A stretch of 64,000 nt of DNA from Thermomicrobium sp. 4228-Ro (GCF_026241205.1 NZ_JAPFQM010000001.1:1488001-1552000), one strand, 5' to 3'. Counted from the first letter of the stretch, positions 1 through 11,431 are shown. Numbers and translations are program-made. The notes: generated by a model not told the origin, from the letters alone.

Positions 1-930
1 CACGTCGTCCGGGAGGGCGACACGCTCGAATCGATCGCTGCCCGGTACGGCGTGACGCCGGACGTCATCACCGGGTACGAGCCCAACGGTGTGCAGCGAG
101 ACACTGACCTCGTGCCGAACCGGATGATCATGGTGCCCGGTGGCAAGATGCCGCAGCGCGACCGGGTGATCATGTACACGGTGCAAGAGGGTGATACGCT
201 CTGGAAGATCGCCGAACGTTTCGGCCTCAAGGTACAGACGATCACCTGGGCGAACTCGCTGCCTGATCCAGAGCTGATCTATCCAGGCCAGCAGCTTGCC
301 ATTCTGCCGACCGATGGAGTGATGGTGAAAGTCAAGGAAGGCGATACGATCGAGTCGCTGGCCGAGTACTGGGGGGTCGATCCGCAGGTCATCCGCGACT
401 ACCCGATGAACGGCATCGGCCCGAACGGCGTGTTGCGCGTCGGGCAGCTGGTCATGATTCCTGGTGGGGAGCCGCCACCACCGCCGCCACCGCCACCTCC
501 GGCGCCTGCCCCGGCGCAGAGCGCCCCGTCGGCGCCGAGCAACCCGCCGGCCCAGCGGCAGGCACCACGCGGCTCGTTCATCTGGCCGACGACGGGCGTG
601 ATTACGCAGTACTTCCACGCTGGGCACAACGGCTGGGACATCGCGAACAACATGTACACGCCGATCGTCGCGGCGGACAGTGGAACGGTGATCTTCAGCG
701 GGTGGAACAACTACGGTTTGGGCTATGCCGTCGCGATCGATCATGGCAACGGGTTCGTGACCTGGTACGGGCACATGGCCGAACCGCCACCGGTGCAAGT
801 CGGACAGTGGGTCAACCAGGGGCAGTACATCGGCCCGATGGGGAGCACAGGATACTCGACCGGCCCACACGTCCACTTCATCATCATGTACAACGGGGTC
901 TATCAAGATCCTGGTCTCTACCTCCGGTGA
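1..930 (+). CDS. LysM-repeat M23 family metallopeptidase (5' end missing)
   Basis: Secreted or surface peptidoglycan hydrolase, probably an endopeptidase. The reading frame is open from base 1, so the start and any signal peptide lie upstream of the window. In the visible part, three LysM glycan-binding modules follow one another; each carries an EGDT motif (VVREGDTLESIA at residue 2, VQEGDTLWKIA near 60, VKEGDTIESLA near 112). A run of ten prolines and an Ala/Pro/Ser linker (about residues 158-190) leads to a C-terminal LytM/M23 domain of about 110 residues. Its zinc and catalytic residues are visible: HNGWD (H-x3-D), WYGHM, and HVH near the end. The stop is 31 bases before mreB, so it may be cotranscribed with mreB, which would suit a role in wall turnover during elongation. 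Confidence 0.93.
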   Translation, partial: HVVREGDTLESIAARYGVTPDVITGYEPNGVQRDTDLVPNRMIMVPGGKMPQRDRVIMYTVQEGDTLWKIAERFGLKVQTITWANSLPDPELIYPGQQLAILPTDGVMVKVKEGDTIESLAEYWGVDPQVIRDYPMNGIGPNGVLRVGQLVMIPGGEPPPPPPPPPPAPAPAQSAPSAPSNPPAQRQAPRGSFIWPTTGVITQYFHAGHNGWDIANNMYTPIVAADSGTVIFSGWNNYGLGYAVAIDHGNGFVTWYGHMAEPPPVQVGQWVNQGQYIGPMGSTGYSTGPHVHFIIMYNGVYQDPGLYLR

Positions 931-961
931 CGGTGAGGCCGGTGGGAGGAAGGGCGCGACG

Positions 962-2038
962 ATGATTCGACCACTCAGCGCGCTGTTCGGGCTGTTCAGC
1001 CGCGATCTCGGTATCGACCTCGGGACGGCGAACACCCTCGTCTACGTGCGCGGTAAAGGGATCGTGATTTCCGAGCCTTCCGTCGTCGCTGTCGACAAGA
1101 AGACGCGCCGCGTGCTGGCCGTCGGTGTCGAAGCGAAGGCGATGGTCGGGAAGACGCCGGAATCGATCGTCGCGGTGCGACCGCTCAAGGACGGTGTCAT
1201 CGCCGATTTCGACACCGTCGAGGTGATGCTCCACTACTTCATCCGCAAGGTGCACGCGCAGCAGCTGCTGACGCCGCATCCCCGTGTGGTGATCGGTATC
1301 CCCTCGGGGGTGACCGAGGTCGAGAAGCGGGCAGCCAAGGATGCCGCCTTGAGTGCCGGTGCTCGCGAGGCCTATACGATCGAAGAGCCGATGGCGGCTG
1401 CCATCGGCGCGGGATTGCCGATCAATGAGCCAGTCGGAAGCATGATCGTCGATATCGGGGGTGGGACGACTGAAGTCGCGGTGATCTCGCTGGGCGGCAT
1501 CGTCGTGAACCGGTCGATCCGCGTCGCGGGTGACGAGATCGACGAAGCGATCGTCCAGTGGGCCCGACGCGACCATAACCTGATCATCGGTGAGCGGACC
1601 GCGGAGAACGCGAAGATCGCTGCTGGCTCAGCCTATCCGCTAGAGGAAGAGCGGCGCGTCATCTTGCGCGGGCGCGACGTCCTGACCGGGCTACCGAAGG
1701 CCGTCGAGGTCAGTTCCGTCGAAATCCGCGAAGCGATCGCTGGTCCGGTGAACCAGATCATCGAAGCGGTCCGATCCTGCGTCGAGGAAACACCACCGGA
1801 ACTCTTGGCCGACATCATGGAGCGGGGCATCGTGCTGGCTGGTGGCGGAGCGCTGCTCATGGGGCTGGACAAGCGTTTGCAGGCGGAGCTGCGAATCCCG
1901 GTCTATCTGGCTGACGATCCGTTGACCTGCGTCGCGCGTGGGACCGGGCGCGTCGCCGAGGCGCTCCATCTCTATCAGCGCGCGTTGCAGGGAACCCAAC
2001 AGCGACGCACGCCGGCCACGACGACGTCGACGAGCTGA
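962..2038 (+). CDS. mreB: Rod shape-determining protein MreB
   Basis: Bacterial actin that polymerises along the inner membrane and guides the elongation synthases. The 358 residues are the normal family length. The actin-fold nucleotide motifs are present: phosphate-1 DLGIDLGTANTLVYV near residue 15, phosphate-2 MIVDIGGGTTEVAVIS near 160, and the adenosine motif IVLAGGGALLMGL near 289. The ATG at 962 follows a good ribosome-binding site (GGGAGGAAGG). mreC follows after 20 bases. mreD is not next to mreC but lies 15 kb away, at 17745. Confidence 0.97.
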   Translation: MIRPLSALFGLFSRDLGIDLGTANTLVYVRGKGIVISEPSVVAVDKKTRRVLAVGVEAKAMVGKTPESIVAVRPLKDGVIADFDTVEVMLHYFIRKVHAQQLLTPHPRVVIGIPSGVTEVEKRAAKDAALSAGAREAYTIEEPMAAAIGAGLPINEPVGSMIVDIGGGTTEVAVISLGGIVVNRSIRVAGDEIDEAIVQWARRDHNLIIGERTAENAKIAAGSAYPLEEERRVILRGRDVLTGLPKAVEVSSVEIREAIAGPVNQIIEAVRSCVEETPPELLADIMERGIVLAGGGALLMGLDKRLQAELRIPVYLADDPLTCVARGTGRVAEALHLYQRALQGTQQRRTPATTTSTS

Positions 2039-2058
2039 AGACACCGATCAGGTGAGGC

Positions 2059-2883
2059 ATGCCGATCACCCTGCGGCGAACGGCGATCCTCGCACTCGGA
2101 CTCGTCGTCGCGAGTCTGCTCTTCATCGTCTCGGATCGCCAACAGCATCTGGCGCCGTTCCAAGCTCCGATCACGGGGCTGCTAGTCGATCTCGAGCGTG
2201 GTATCCGTTCGCTGACCGATGGCCTGCCGCTCCCATCGTTCTCGAGCCAGCAGGACTTGCAGCGCGAAATCGAGCGGCTCCGTGCTGAGCGTGATGCCTT
2301 GCTCGCTCAACTCGCGGAAGCACGGCGTGCCCAGCAGGAACTCGAGCAGCTTCGGGCGCAGCTGCAGTTCCAGCAGGCGCATCCTGGTCTCCAGCTCGTC
2401 GCAGCTCGCGTGATCGGCTACGATCCGGAGCAGCCACAACGTGTCCTGGTCATCGACCGGGGGAGCGATGACGGTGTTCGTGTCGGTATGGCGGTGCTCA
2501 ATCCGAACGTGTTAGTGGGTCTCGTGACTCGTGTAGAGAGCCATCGCGCACAGGTCACACTGTTGACCGACCCCTCGATCCAGCTCGGTGCACAACTGCT
2601 CGATTCCGGCGCGGAAGGTATCGTCTACGGGCGAGGGTGGCACGGGCGTGGTTTGCTCGAACTCCGCCATCTCCCGCCCGATACGCCGTTCCGGGAAGGT
2701 GAACTGGTGGTGACGAGTGGGCGAACTGTCGGTATCCCGGCTGGACTGGTGATCGGTGTCGCAGTTGGGGGAACCCGGCAGGCTGCGGAAGACGAATTGC
2801 GAGTCAGTGTGCGGCCGCTCGTCGATGTCCGCTCCCTCACCACGGTCAGTGTGCTGGTGGGCACGGCTGAAGGACACGAATGA
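2059..2883 (+). CDS. mreC: Rod shape-determining protein MreC
   Basis: Membrane-anchored scaffold that joins MreB filaments to periplasmic or extracytoplasmic wall synthases. The 274 residues show the family layout: one N-terminal membrane segment (about residues 7-25), a coiled coil rich in Glu, Gln and Arg (about 65-110), then the paired beta-barrel domain, with signature stretches such as VIGYDPEQPQRVLVIDRGSDDGV and VVTSGRTVGIPAGLVIGVA. The stop overlaps the murT start by four bases (ATGA), implying translational coupling. Confidence 0.94.
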   Translation: MPITLRRTAILALGLVVASLLFIVSDRQQHLAPFQAPITGLLVDLERGIRSLTDGLPLPSFSSQQDLQREIERLRAERDALLAQLAEARRAQQELEQLRAQLQFQQAHPGLQLVAARVIGYDPEQPQRVLVIDRGSDDGVRVGMAVLNPNVLVGLVTRVESHRAQVTLLTDPSIQLGAQLLDSGAEGIVYGRGWHGRGLLELRHLPPDTPFREGELVVTSGRTVGIPAGLVIGVAVGGTRQAAEDELRVSVRPLVDVRSLTTVSVLVGTAEGHE

Positions 2884-4265
2884 CCACGATGCGGCTTCGA
2901 GCGAGCGCCGCCACGACGGTGGGGCGTGTCGTCGCCTGGGCGACGCGTCGGCTCCAGCTCGGTGGTGGGACCGCAGTGCCCGGCTTCCTGGCGCTGCTCG
3001 TCTACCCGGGCCTGCTCGACGAACTCGCGCGCCAGCTTCCACACGGTACCGTCATCGTCGCCGGGACGAACGGGAAAACCACGACAGCCCGCGCTCTCGC
3101 TGCGCTGCTCCAGGCGAGCGGGCTGGCAGTCGTCCACAATCGCTCCGGTAGCAACCTCCCGCGCGGAATCGCATCGGCGTTCGTCGATGGCAGCAGTGTC
3201 ACCGGCCGCATCCGGGGGGAGATCGCTGTCGTCGAGGTCGACGAGTTCGCGCTACCGACCGCGGTTGGGGCGCTACGGCCGCGGCTTCTCGTGCTTCTCA
3301 ATCTGTTCCGCGATCAACTCGACCGATATGGGGAGCTGGAGACCGTCGCGCAGACCTGGCGCGGCGCGCTCGCCGCGCTGCCGCCCGATGCGCTCGTCGT
3401 CGTGAACGCTGACGATCCGGTACTCACTGCCCTGACCGAACCGCTCAGCGAGCGTCGCTGGACCTTCGGTCTCGACGATCCGACTGTGGCACTCCCTGCC
3501 CTTCCGCATGCGGCCGATTGGCGACTCTGCCCCCGCTGTGGGGAAGCCTTGACATACCGGCAGGTGTTTCTGGGGCACCTCGGGATCTATCAGTGCACGG
3601 GGTGCTCCTTTTCCCGGCCGCCTCTGACGGTTTCTGGGCGGTCGGTCGCCTCGGTCGTACCGCTCCGCATCGAGGCAGTGGCTGGAACCAGCACGATCAC
3701 GCTGGAGAGCCAGCTGGCCGGTGTCTACAATGCGTACAACGTTTTGGCCGCAGCAACGGCAGGGCTCGCGCTCGGCCTCGACCAGGCGGAGATCGTCCGT
3801 GTCCTGGGTAGCGTCGAGGCCGCTTTCGGTCGGCAGGAGCGGGTGACATGTGACGGACATGAGTTGACCCTCCTGCTCGTCAAGAATCCTACGGGGTTCA
3901 ACGAAGCGATTCGGCTGCTGGTTCTGGCGCAGCAGCGCTGTCCCGTCCTGATCTTGATCAACGATCTCGATGCTGATGGACGTGATGTCTCCTGGCTGTG
4001 GGACGTCGACGTCGAGAAGCTCCGGGCGCTCGATGTCCCGGTCAGCACTGGAGGTATCCGCGGTGGGGAAATGGCGCTGCGTCTCGAGTATGCTGGGATC
4101 GAACCAGTCGCGCAGCACCGGGGTGTCGTCGAGGCGTTCGATCGGTGGATCGCGTCGTTACCCCCTGCATCGTGCGGCTGGGTACTGGCGACCTACACGG
4201 CGATGCTGGAACTCCGTCGTGCACTCGCGCAGCGGGGGCTCCTGCCATCGTTCTGGGCGCAGTAG
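2880..4265 (+). CDS. murT: Lipid II isoglutaminyl synthase, Mur-ligase subunit MurT
   Basis: With GatD it amidates the alpha-carboxyl of D-Glu in the stem peptide of lipid II. The 461 residues contain a Mur-ligase P-loop (VAGTNGKTTTARAL near residue 60), an acidic VEVDEFALP motif (about 118), and a four-cysteine zinc ribbon inserted in the central domain (CPRCGEAL ... CTGCSF, about 218-245) that is typical of MurT. The C-terminal DUF1727 hallmark NDLDADGRDVSWLWDVD is near 360. The ATG overlaps the mreC stop, and gatD follows after 12 bases. Amidation is best known from Gram-positive groups; here the pair sits inside a rod-shape operon. Confidence 0.95.
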   Translation: MTTMRLRASAATTVGRVVAWATRRLQLGGGTAVPGFLALLVYPGLLDELARQLPHGTVIVAGTNGKTTTARALAALLQASGLAVVHNRSGSNLPRGIASAFVDGSSVTGRIRGEIAVVEVDEFALPTAVGALRPRLLVLLNLFRDQLDRYGELETVAQTWRGALAALPPDALVVVNADDPVLTALTEPLSERRWTFGLDDPTVALPALPHAADWRLCPRCGEALTYRQVFLGHLGIYQCTGCSFSRPPLTVSGRSVASVVPLRIEAVAGTSTITLESQLAGVYNAYNVLAAATAGLALGLDQAEIVRVLGSVEAAFGRQERVTCDGHELTLLLVKNPTGFNEAIRLLVLAQQRCPVLILINDLDADGRDVSWLWDVDVEKLRALDVPVSTGGIRGGEMALRLEYAGIEPVAQHRGVVEAFDRWIASLPPASCGWVLATYTAMLELRRALAQRGLLPSFWAQ

Positions 4266-4277
4266 CGAGGTTGGGCG

Positions 4278-5042
4278 ATGCGCCTTCGTATCGGTTGGCT
4301 CTACGCGCGGACGATGAATATCTATGGCGACCGCGGCAACGTGCTGGCCATCGTCGAGCGCTGTCGCCGGCGGGGAATCGATATCGAGGTCGTCGAGATC
4401 GGTATCGGCGAGCGGTTGGAGCCGGGCCGCTACGATCTGTTCTTTTGGGGCGGTGGTCAGGATCGGGAACAGATCGCTGCGGCCTACGACCTGCAAGGTG
4501 CCAAGGGCGAGGTTTTGCGGGCAGAAATCGAGCGAGGTGTCCCGCTTTTGGCTGTCTGCGGTGGGTATCAGCTCCTCGGGCGCTTCTACCGACCGCATGC
4601 CGGCCCGGAACTTCCTGGTCTGGGCATCTTCGACGCCTGGACGGTGGCTGGGAGGCGCCGCATGATCGGGAATGTCGTCATCGATTCGACCGAGTTCGGT
4701 GAAGTGGTCGGTTTCGAGAATCACAGCGGGCGGACGTACCTCGGCCCCACTGCTCAGCCGCTCGGCGTCGTGCGCATCGGCTACGGGAACAACGGCGAGG
4801 ATGGGACCGAGGGATGCCGGTACCGCAATGCGATCGGTACGTACCTGCATGGTCCCGTCTTGCCGAAGAATCCGCAACTCGCCGATTTCCTCATCACGTG
4901 TGCGCTTCGCCTCCATGGCTGGGAGGAGCCGCTCGCACCATTGAACGACGAGCGCGTGTTCCGGGCGCATGCCGAAGCGGTGGCGCGCGCACGGGCGCAA
5001 CGGCGTTCTTTCGCGTTCGCGCTGCCTTTCAGGCGGCCGTGA
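4278..5042 (+). CDS. gatD: Lipid II isoglutaminyl synthase, glutaminase subunit GatD
   Basis: Class I glutamine amidotransferase of the CobB/CobQ type that supplies ammonia to MurT. The 254 residues contain the nucleophile Cys in LLAVCGGYQLLG (about residue 94) and the catalytic His in GTYLHGPVLPKNP (about 190). A glycine-rich FFWGGGQDREQ loop near 55 is also typical. The last 14 bases overlap the 3' end of the GH57 gene on the opposite strand, so the two operons converge with no space for a separate terminator. Confidence 0.94.
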   Translation: MRLRIGWLYARTMNIYGDRGNVLAIVERCRRRGIDIEVVEIGIGERLEPGRYDLFFWGGGQDREQIAAAYDLQGAKGEVLRAEIERGVPLLAVCGGYQLLGRFYRPHAGPELPGLGIFDAWTVAGRRRMIGNVVIDSTEFGEVVGFENHSGRTYLGPTAQPLGVVRIGYGNNGEDGTEGCRYRNAIGTYLHGPVLPKNPQLADFLITCALRLHGWEEPLAPLNDERVFRAHAEAVARARAQRRSFAFALPFRRP

Positions 5043-7473
5043 GGCTCTTCTCGATCTCGTCGAGGGCGAGCCAGAACGCATCGCAGAGAGCGCGGAAGCG
5101 TTCGATCCACTCGTGGGCGGCCGGATCGCCGCGCTGTGCCTGCCACCGTTGCTTCGGAAGCTCGCGCTGGATCAGCTCGTAGGCGACGTTCTGGACGCGC
5201 CAGGTGTTCACTGGCTCGTGGAGATGGCTGGCCAGACGAACGAGTCCAGTGAGTATCTCGATCAGTTCCAGATCGTCCGGGCGGTCGTCCCATTCCTGCG
5301 CGAGGGACTCCATCGTCTCCTGTAATGCGTAGGCTAGCCCGGCGTGGTCGAGTTGCAGTTGCCACCGCTCGGCTTCCTCGAACAAGAGGGTGAGCGTCTC
5401 GAAAGGCGGCCGCGGCTCGCTCAACCGGCGACGCAGTTCGGCGTTCACCGTCACCTCGGCGGCGGTCAGGAACGCCCGGGGGATGGGGACGCCCAGATCG
5501 AGGAGGAAGCGCATCAGTGGCTGGCTGTCCTCGTAGAGATGACGATACAGGTCTTCTGCTTGGCTCAGTGTCGCGTTCAAGATGATCTCGAGCAGCTTCC
5601 GCTGCTCGTCCTTGAACAGCGAGCGTAGTGAATATTCCGCGCGCCCGAACGCTCGGTCGAAGGCCCGTACCGTTTCTGCGAGATCGGCGCGCGCGAACGG
5701 CTCGTTGAGGATGTCCCAGAGCTGCGCGAACCGCTCCGGTGTCCCGTCCGGTTCGACACCCCCGACCAGGTTGTGGTCACCGAGATGGAGGGCTGCACTG
5801 ATGAACGACTGGTTGCGGCCCGTCAGAGTGCAGGTTACGCGAACACGCGTGACGAAGAGGTGCGCGCGTCCGGCTCGTTGCGCTGTCCCTTCGAGCCGCT
5901 CGATTTCGAAGCAACCGATACTCGTTCGTTCCGGGTAGTCCTCGAAGAGCGCGCTCAAGCTGTAGTGCGCGGCCACGTTCGCGAGTTCGACGCGGGCCGG
6001 CCGGACGAGTCGCTCCCACACGCCGCGCCCATCGCGGTACTGCTGGATATTGCTCGGCGCCCGAGCGAGACGCTCGACGAACTCGTTCTCCAGCGAGGTT
6101 TCGGACAGCTCTTCGGCGATCTGGATGACTCGGGCAGCCGCCTGGAGTGCCTGGATCGTCTCGAGTCCAGAAAGTTCATCGAAGAACCAGGCGTCACTAC
6201 TGTACATGCGCAGGGCATACCGCTGCATTTCGAGCGCTTCGAGGACGCGTATCCGTTCCTCCGGCTCCAGTGCACGAGTTTGCCAGCGATCGAGGAAACG
6301 CCGCACGTTCTGCGGCGAGCGGTCGAGGATGACCTCGATGTAGTCGTCACGAGCAGCCCAAGGATCGCGGACGAGAGTGCTCAGCGCCCGCTCGTACAAG
6401 GCCGCGACGGCATCGCGGAGCCAATCGAGCGCTTCCCGCAATGGCCCACGCCACTCTTGCGTCCAACCAGGATGGGCTCCGGTGTTGCAGCCGCAGTTGC
6501 TCCGCCAGCGCTCGATACCGTGCGCGCAGCTCCAGGATGTCTGCTCGACGATCTGTGCCTCCCAGGTCGGCGGATGGGTCGCGAGGTACGAACCGTAGGT
6601 CACGACACGGGCGTCCGGCTCAGCCTGGAGCGCGGCGAGCGCGGCTGCGAGAGCCATATCGCCGAAGCGGTGGTGGTGGCCGTACGTTTCACCGTCGGTC
6701 GCGATATGCGCCAGCCGGTCAGTGGAGTCACTGGCTGCAGCGAGCAGGCGCGCGGCCAGAAGACGACCGTCGTTGAGGAGATCGCCGAAGGCGACGTCGC
6801 GAGACAACGGACCATCGTAGAAGAACACCACGATCGATCGACCGGACGGGAGTTGCACGCGGTAGGGTCGAGTCGGATCGACCCGTCCTCCCGAAACGTC
6901 CTGCCACCCACTGAATCCGGGGGCGCGCACGGCTGCAGCCTGGTGTGGCGCGAGGATAGTGAAGGCGATACCCATCTGCGCGATACGATCGAGCGTGGCC
7001 AGATCGACCGCGGTTTCCGGCAACCAGATGCCCTCTGGCCGGCGGCCGAAGCGGTACTCGAAATCGCGGATGCCCCACAAGAGTTCCGTGTGCCGGTCGC
7101 GCTCGTTGGCGAGCGGCAGAATGACATGGTGGTAGGGATGCGCGATAGCCGGGCCATGCCCGTCGAACCGTTCGCACCCTTCACGATCAGCGGCGAGGAT
7201 CGCGCGATAGACGTCAGGTGCTTCCTGCTCCAGCCAGCGGAGGAGCGTCGGGCCGAAATCGAAGCTGATCCAAGCATAGTTGTTCACGATCCGGATGATC
7301 CGGCCGCGCGCGTCGAGGATGCGCGACCAGGCATTCGGGCCGTAGCACTCCGCGGTGATCCGCTCGTTCCAGTCGTGGTACGGATAGGCGGAGTCTTCGA
7401 GTTCGACGACCTCCAGCCACGGGTTCTCCCGCGGCGGCTGGTAGAAGTGTCCGTGGATGCAGACATACTTCAC
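5029..7473 (-). CDS. Glycoside hydrolase family 57 protein (DUF3536 type)
   Basis: Predicted alpha-glucan-active enzyme (amylase or branching type) of about 814 residues. The GH57 N-terminal motif [13 protein letters not shown] is at residues 7-19, the predicted catalytic Glu (E153) lies in [10 protein letters not shown] and the predicted catalytic Asp (D259) in [11 protein letters not shown]. The rest is a long helical C-terminal region typical of the DUF3536 subgroup. I chose the GTG at 7473 because it begins the conserved domain and forms a GTGA overlap with the glgB stop. It is the last gene of the glucan operon. Exact specificity cannot be read from sequence; with glgB just upstream, trimming or remodelling of the polymer is the likely role. 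Confidence 0.9.
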   Translation of the reverse strand: MKYVCIHGHFYQPPRENPWLEVVELEDSAYPYHDWNERITAECYGPNAWSRILDARGRIIRIVNNYAWISFDFGPTLLRWLEQEAPDVYRAILAADREGCERFDGHGPAIAHPYHHVILPLANERDRHTELLWGIRDFEYRFGRRPEGIWLPETAVDLATLDRIAQMGIAFTILAPHQAAAVRAPGFSGWQDVSGGRVDPTRPYRVQLPSGRSIVVFFYDGPLSRDVAFGDLLNDGRLLAARLLAAASDSTDRLAHIATDGETYGHHHRFGDMALAAALAALQAEPDARVVTYGSYLATHPPTWEAQIVEQTSWSCAHGIERWRSNCGCNTGAHPGWTQEWRGPLREALDWLRDAVAALYERALSTLVRDPWAARDDYIEVILDRSPQNVRRFLDRWQTRALEPEERIRVLEALEMQRYALRMYSSDAWFFDELSGLETIQALQAAARVIQIAEELSETSLENEFVERLARAPSNIQQYRDGRGVWERLVRPARVELANVAAHYSLSALFEDYPERTSIGCFEIERLEGTAQRAGRAHLFVTRVRVTCTLTGRNQSFISAALHLGDHNLVGGVEPDGTPERFAQLWDILNEPFARADLAETVRAFDRAFGRAEYSLRSLFKDEQRKLLEIILNATLSQAEDLYRHLYEDSQPLMRFLLDLGVPIPRAFLTAAEVTVNAELRRRLSEPRPPFETLTLLFEEAERWQLQLDHAGLAYALQETMESLAQEWDDRPDDLELIEILTGLVRLASHLHEPVNTWRVQNVAYELIQRELPKQRWQAQRGDPAAHEWIERFRALCDAFWLALDEIEKSLTAA

Positions 7474-9416
7474 GGTCGACTCCCGTCCGTGACTCTCTTG
7501 AAGATCACGATCGCGAGCGGTGGCAACGTCAAGGTCAACGACCAGGCTCGGCCGTGCCAGGGAACCGGTACGGCTTCCACGCCGCCGAGATTGCCCCAAC
7601 CACTTCCACCGTATTCGCGTGCATCGCTGTTCAGGAGTTCCCGCCAGAATCCCAGAGCGGGAACGCCGATGCGGTAGTTCTGTCTCGGTACCGGTGTGAA
7701 GTTGCAGACGACCAGAAGCTCCTCGCCAGGTCGGCGGCTCTTGCGGAGATACACCAGGACACTGTTTTCGGCGTCGTTGCAGTCGATCCACTCGAAACCT
7801 TCCGGGGAGCAATCGAGTTCGTACAGGGCTGGCTCGGAGCGAGCCAGGTGGTTGAGATCGGCCAGCCAGCGCCGCACGCCCTCGTGCGGAGGATACTGGA
7901 GCACGTGCCAGTCCAGGCTCCTATCGTGGTTCCATTCCCGCCATTGTGCGATTTCCGCACCCATGAAAAGGAGCTTCTTCCCAGGCTGCGTGTACTGGTA
8001 GCCGTAGAGAAGGCGAAGATTCGCGAATTTCTGCCAGTCGTCTCCGGGCATCTTGGCCAGGAGCGAGCCCTTCCCGTGGACGACCTCGTCGTGGGAGAGC
8101 GGCAACACGAAATTCTCGTTGAAGGCGTACAGAAGCCGGAAAGTCAGTTCGTTGTGATGGTACTTCCGATAGATCGGATCGCGGCTGAAGTAGCGCAACG
8201 TATCGTGCATCCAGCCCATGTCCCATTTGAGCCCGAAACCGAGGCCGCCCACGTAGGTGGGGCGCGAGACCATCGGCCAGGCGGTCGATTCCTCCGCGAT
8301 CGTCTGGACGTCGGGATGGTGCCGGTACACTTCCTCGTTCAGCCGCTGCAGGAAGGCGATCGCCTCCAGGTTCTCGCGACCGCCGTACTCGTTCGGGATC
8401 CACTCACCTGGTGCACGCGAGTAGTCGAGATAGAGCATGGAAGCGACCGCATCGACCCGAAGTCCGTCCGCGTGGTACCGGTCGAGCCAGAACATCGCGC
8501 TGGAGAGCAGGAAGGTACGGACTTCGTTCCGGCCGTAATTGAAAATCGCGGTGTGCCAGTCGGGATGGAAGCCTTTGCGCGGATCGGCATGCTCGTAGAG
8601 GTGCGTCCCGTCGAAGAAAACGAGACCATGCTCATCGGTCGGAAAGTGCGACGGAACCCAGTCCAAGATCACGCCGATCCCATGCTGGTGGAGCGTGTCG
8701 ATCAAGAACATGAAGTCCTGCGGGGCACCATAGCGTGCCGTCGGCGCGAAGTATCCCGTGACTTGGTAGCCCCAGGATCCGTAGAAGGGATGTTCCATGA
8801 CCGGCAGGAACTCGACGTGCGTGAACCCCATCCGTTGCACGTGCTCGGCCAGCTTGGGGGCGATTTCTCGATAGGTGAGCCAGCGGTTCCCCTCTTCCGG
8901 AACGCGCATCCAGGAACCGAGGTGCACTTCGTACAGCTGCATCGGTGCGTCCAGCGCGTTGGCACGGGCGCGCTGTCGCATCCAGTCGGCGTCTGCCCAC
9001 TCGTAGGTCAAGTTCCAGACGATAGAAGCCGTACCGGGTGGACATTCATGCCGGGCACCGTACGGGTCTGCCTTGAAAACTTGATATCCGTTCAAGCGTG
9101 ACACGATGTGGTACTTGTACCGGGCACCGACTCCGAGGCCCGGAACGAACCCTTCCCAGATCCCCGACGACCCGCGTGGTGCCAGCAGATGTTTACCGGG
9201 TGTCCAGTCGTTGAAGTCCCCGACCACCGAAACCCGCTCGGCGTTGGGAGCCCACACGGCGAAGTAGACGCCCTCCTCACCCTCGAGCACGCACGGATGA
9301 GCCCCCATCTTCTCGTACGCCCTGAGCCAGGTGCCTTCGTTGAAGAGATACACGTCGTGATCGGTGAGGAGCGATCGGTCATGACGAACCGGGCCGACTC
9401 GCCACGTCGTCGTCAC
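7470..9416 (-). CDS. glgB: 1,4-alpha-glucan branching enzyme GlgB
   Basis: Transfers glucan segments to create alpha-1,6 branches. About 648 residues, with a CBM48 domain ([21 protein letters not shown] near residue 50) followed by a GH13 catalytic barrel. The catalytic residues are seen in [12 protein letters not shown] (nucleophile Asp), [10 protein letters not shown] (acid/base Glu) and [15 protein letters not shown] (Asp), which is the GlgB pattern. The GTG at 9416 is chosen because it forms a GTGA overlap with the malQ stop. It lacks the extra N-terminal domain of some GlgB proteins. In the GlgE pathway it acts on the linear chains made by GlgE. Confidence 0.95.
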   Translation of the reverse strand: MTTTWRVGPVRHDRSLLTDHDVYLFNEGTWLRAYEKMGAHPCVLEGEEGVYFAVWAPNAERVSVVGDFNDWTPGKHLLAPRGSSGIWEGFVPGLGVGARYKYHIVSRLNGYQVFKADPYGARHECPPGTASIVWNLTYEWADADWMRQRARANALDAPMQLYEVHLGSWMRVPEEGNRWLTYREIAPKLAEHVQRMGFTHVEFLPVMEHPFYGSWGYQVTGYFAPTARYGAPQDFMFLIDTLHQHGIGVILDWVPSHFPTDEHGLVFFDGTHLYEHADPRKGFHPDWHTAIFNYGRNEVRTFLLSSAMFWLDRYHADGLRVDAVASMLYLDYSRAPGEWIPNEYGGRENLEAIAFLQRLNEEVYRHHPDVQTIAEESTAWPMVSRPTYVGGLGFGLKWDMGWMHDTLRYFSRDPIYRKYHHNELTFRLLYAFNENFVLPLSHDEVVHGKGSLLAKMPGDDWQKFANLRLLYGYQYTQPGKKLLFMGAEIAQWREWNHDRSLDWHVLQYPPHEGVRRWLADLNHLARSEPALYELDCSPEGFEWIDCNDAENSVLVYLRKSRRPGEELLVVCNFTPVPRQNYRIGVPALGFWRELLNSDAREYGGSGWGNLGGVEAVPVPWHGRAWSLTLTLPPLAIVIFKRVTDGSRP

Positions 9417-11431
9417 CGAGCACCTCCTTTCCGTGTGCGGTCGAGCGTTGCGAGCAACTCGCCGATGGTTCGATCGGCGGCCAAGTCGGCGAGCCCGCGT
9501 CGTGCGAGACGTCGCCAGTTGGGGCATTCCAATCCGGTACCCGGTCGGTTCTGCGGTTCTCGCTCGAGCCACAGATCCTCGAGGTTGACGAGGACGATCG
9601 CCGCGGGTCCGGAGCCGAGTAGGCGCAGCAATGCGCGCAGCAGCGTAGCGGGATCGTGCCCGCCTTCGCCCGGCTGGATGTATCCACGCTGCACGAGCCA
9701 GTCGCGCACGGCCTCTTGGCGCTCGGGCCCCCACTCCTCCCACAGTGCAGCGAACGGTGGCAGGTCGTGCGTCTCCAGGCTCGCGACCGCCAGTCCAGGC
9801 GGCTCGCGAAAGCTCCCGTTTTGCTGCTCGAACGGGAGGACCCAGAGCCGGAGGAGGCCATTGTCGACCATCGCGTGCCGCACGGCCTGCGGCACCGTGC
9901 CGAGATCCTCGCCGGCTACCGCGCAACCAGCTCGCTGGCTCTCGATCGCCAGTACGGCGTAGAACTCTTCCGGCCGGTACCGCACGTAGACTCCCTCGCG
10001 GCCACTCGCGCCGGACGGAACCCAGTAGAGTCGGTGGAATCCCATGACATGGTCGATCCGCAGCAGGCTGGCTGCACCGAGGTGATGAGCCAGGACGGCC
10101 CGCACGTACCGGTACCCGTCCTCGCGGATCCGTTCGGGATGGAGCGGCGGGAATCCCCAGACTTGCCCACCAGCGAAGAACGGATCGGGCGGCGCACCGG
10201 CACTCATGCCCGTCACGAAGAGTTCCGGCCACGACCAGACGTCGAAGCCCTCCGGGTGCACCCCGAGCGGGAGATCGAGATACAGTGCCGAGCCCTCGCT
10301 GGCACCGAGCTGGTGGGTCGCCAGCCACTGCCCGACCAGGTACATCCTGGCGCCTTCCTCGAGACCAGGGATCGCGAGCGTGCGATCGCGGCGGAGATCT
10401 CCTGGCCATCGACTCGGTGGGCCGTACTGATCGACCGCTGCGCGGAACCGCGCATACAGCTGGACATCAGGCCGTCCCTCGAGCCACTGTTGGATCTCGC
10501 TCCAGCGTTCCGGATCGGCCTGGAGTCGCTCGGCCAGCGTGGCCAGCGCGGTGCGGCGCTGTCGCCAGGTGGCAGCGTAGTCGACGAGGAGCGTTCCCCG
10601 TTCGCCGGCGACCGTCACGAGCGGCGCAGCGAGGTTACTCGCCTGGAGAGAACTCGCGACATCGCAGTAGAACTCGTTCCAGAAGAGGCGACTGATCGGC
10701 GCGTAGGGACTCGGATCGAACGGATCCTCGCCGAGGAAGACCGGGAGAAGCGGGAGCGTCCCGACGAGCTGGCCGCCATGCTGGCGCGTCCAGGCGACCA
10801 GTTCCTGGAGCCGGCTATAGGTCGCTCCGTCTCGCGGCTGATCGCGCCAGAGGGCATAGAGCGGGAGAAACGTCCCCCAGCTCCGATCGAGCCCGTTCGC
10901 CTCCGGAAGCACGACGGTCGGGGGCCGCACCATGAGGAGCGTGCGCGCTTCCGTGCCATCCGCGCTGTGCATCGTGACCTCGTGATACCCGAGCGGTAGG
11001 ATCCAGGGTAGCGGGAGCGAAACGACGAACCCGGCAACGGAGTCAACCCCGTTCACCGGAGAGGAAGCCGGAGCGACTGCAGCCCGTTCGGCCGGTATCG
11101 CGCTCTCCACCGTCGTGCCGTCCTCGTGTCGGACGTGCACCGTGTAGGTGCCAGTGGGGAGTCCGGTGGCCAGAAGGTGAATCGTCGGCTGGCCACGACC
11201 AGCGACCCAGACATGGACCGGCTCGCAGCCGCGCTGCAAACGCTGCCGCTGGTATGCGCGCAGAACCCGCGGCGCATCGTCCGGGCGCTCGATCGGGAGG
11301 CCGAGTGCCTGGAGAACCGCGATGAGTTGCTCGGTTCCGGCCACATGTCGTTGACCAGCGATGTCCCGGTAGGCGAGCTGGACGCCCATCGTGCGTGCGA
11401 GTGCATGCAGTGCCTGGAGTGTCTTCATCAT
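9413..11431 (-). CDS. malQ: 4-alpha-glucanotransferase (amylomaltase)
   Basis: Disproportionates maltodextrins, releasing glucose and moving glucan units between chains. The 672 residues have an N-terminal extension of about 200 residues, as in the longer bacterial MalQ forms, followed by a GH77 barrel. Catalytic signatures are [15 protein letters not shown] (Asp), [12 protein letters not shown] (Glu) and [14 protein letters not shown] (Asp). Two adjacent ATG codons (11431 and 11428) are possible; the first overlaps the treS stop as ATGA, matching the pattern of this operon, and AAGGGA lies just upstream. Confidence 0.94.
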   Translation of the reverse strand: MMKTLQALHALARTMGVQLAYRDIAGQRHVAGTEQLIAVLQALGLPIERPDDAPRVLRAYQRQRLQRGCEPVHVWVAGRGQPTIHLLATGLPTGTYTVHVRHEDGTTVESAIPAERAAVAPASSPVNGVDSVAGFVVSLPLPWILPLGYHEVTMHSADGTEARTLLMVRPPTVVLPEANGLDRSWGTFLPLYALWRDQPRDGATYSRLQELVAWTRQHGGQLVGTLPLLPVFLGEDPFDPSPYAPISRLFWNEFYCDVASSLQASNLAAPLVTVAGERGTLLVDYAATWRQRRTALATLAERLQADPERWSEIQQWLEGRPDVQLYARFRAAVDQYGPPSRWPGDLRRDRTLAIPGLEEGARMYLVGQWLATHQLGASEGSALYLDLPLGVHPEGFDVWSWPELFVTGMSAGAPPDPFFAGGQVWGFPPLHPERIREDGYRYVRAVLAHHLGAASLLRIDHVMGFHRLYWVPSGASGREGVYVRYRPEEFYAVLAIESQRAGCAVAGEDLGTVPQAVRHAMVDNGLLRLWVLPFEQQNGSFREPPGLAVASLETHDLPPFAALWEEWGPERQEAVRDWLVQRGYIQPGEGGHDPATLLRALLRLLGSGPAAIVLVNLEDLWLEREPQNRPGTGLECPNWRRLARRGLADLAADRTIGELLATLDRTRKGGAR

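Noticed and set aside
5773-9101. Two plus-strand frames over 500 codons across the GH57 and glgB genes
   Set aside because: They are antisense to well-supported genes with clear catalytic motifs and their products resemble no protein family.
9413-10409. Long minus-strand frame joined to the start of glgB
   Set aside because: The upstream part is antiphase reading of malQ; the conserved GlgB domain starts at GTG 9416, which overlaps the malQ stop.
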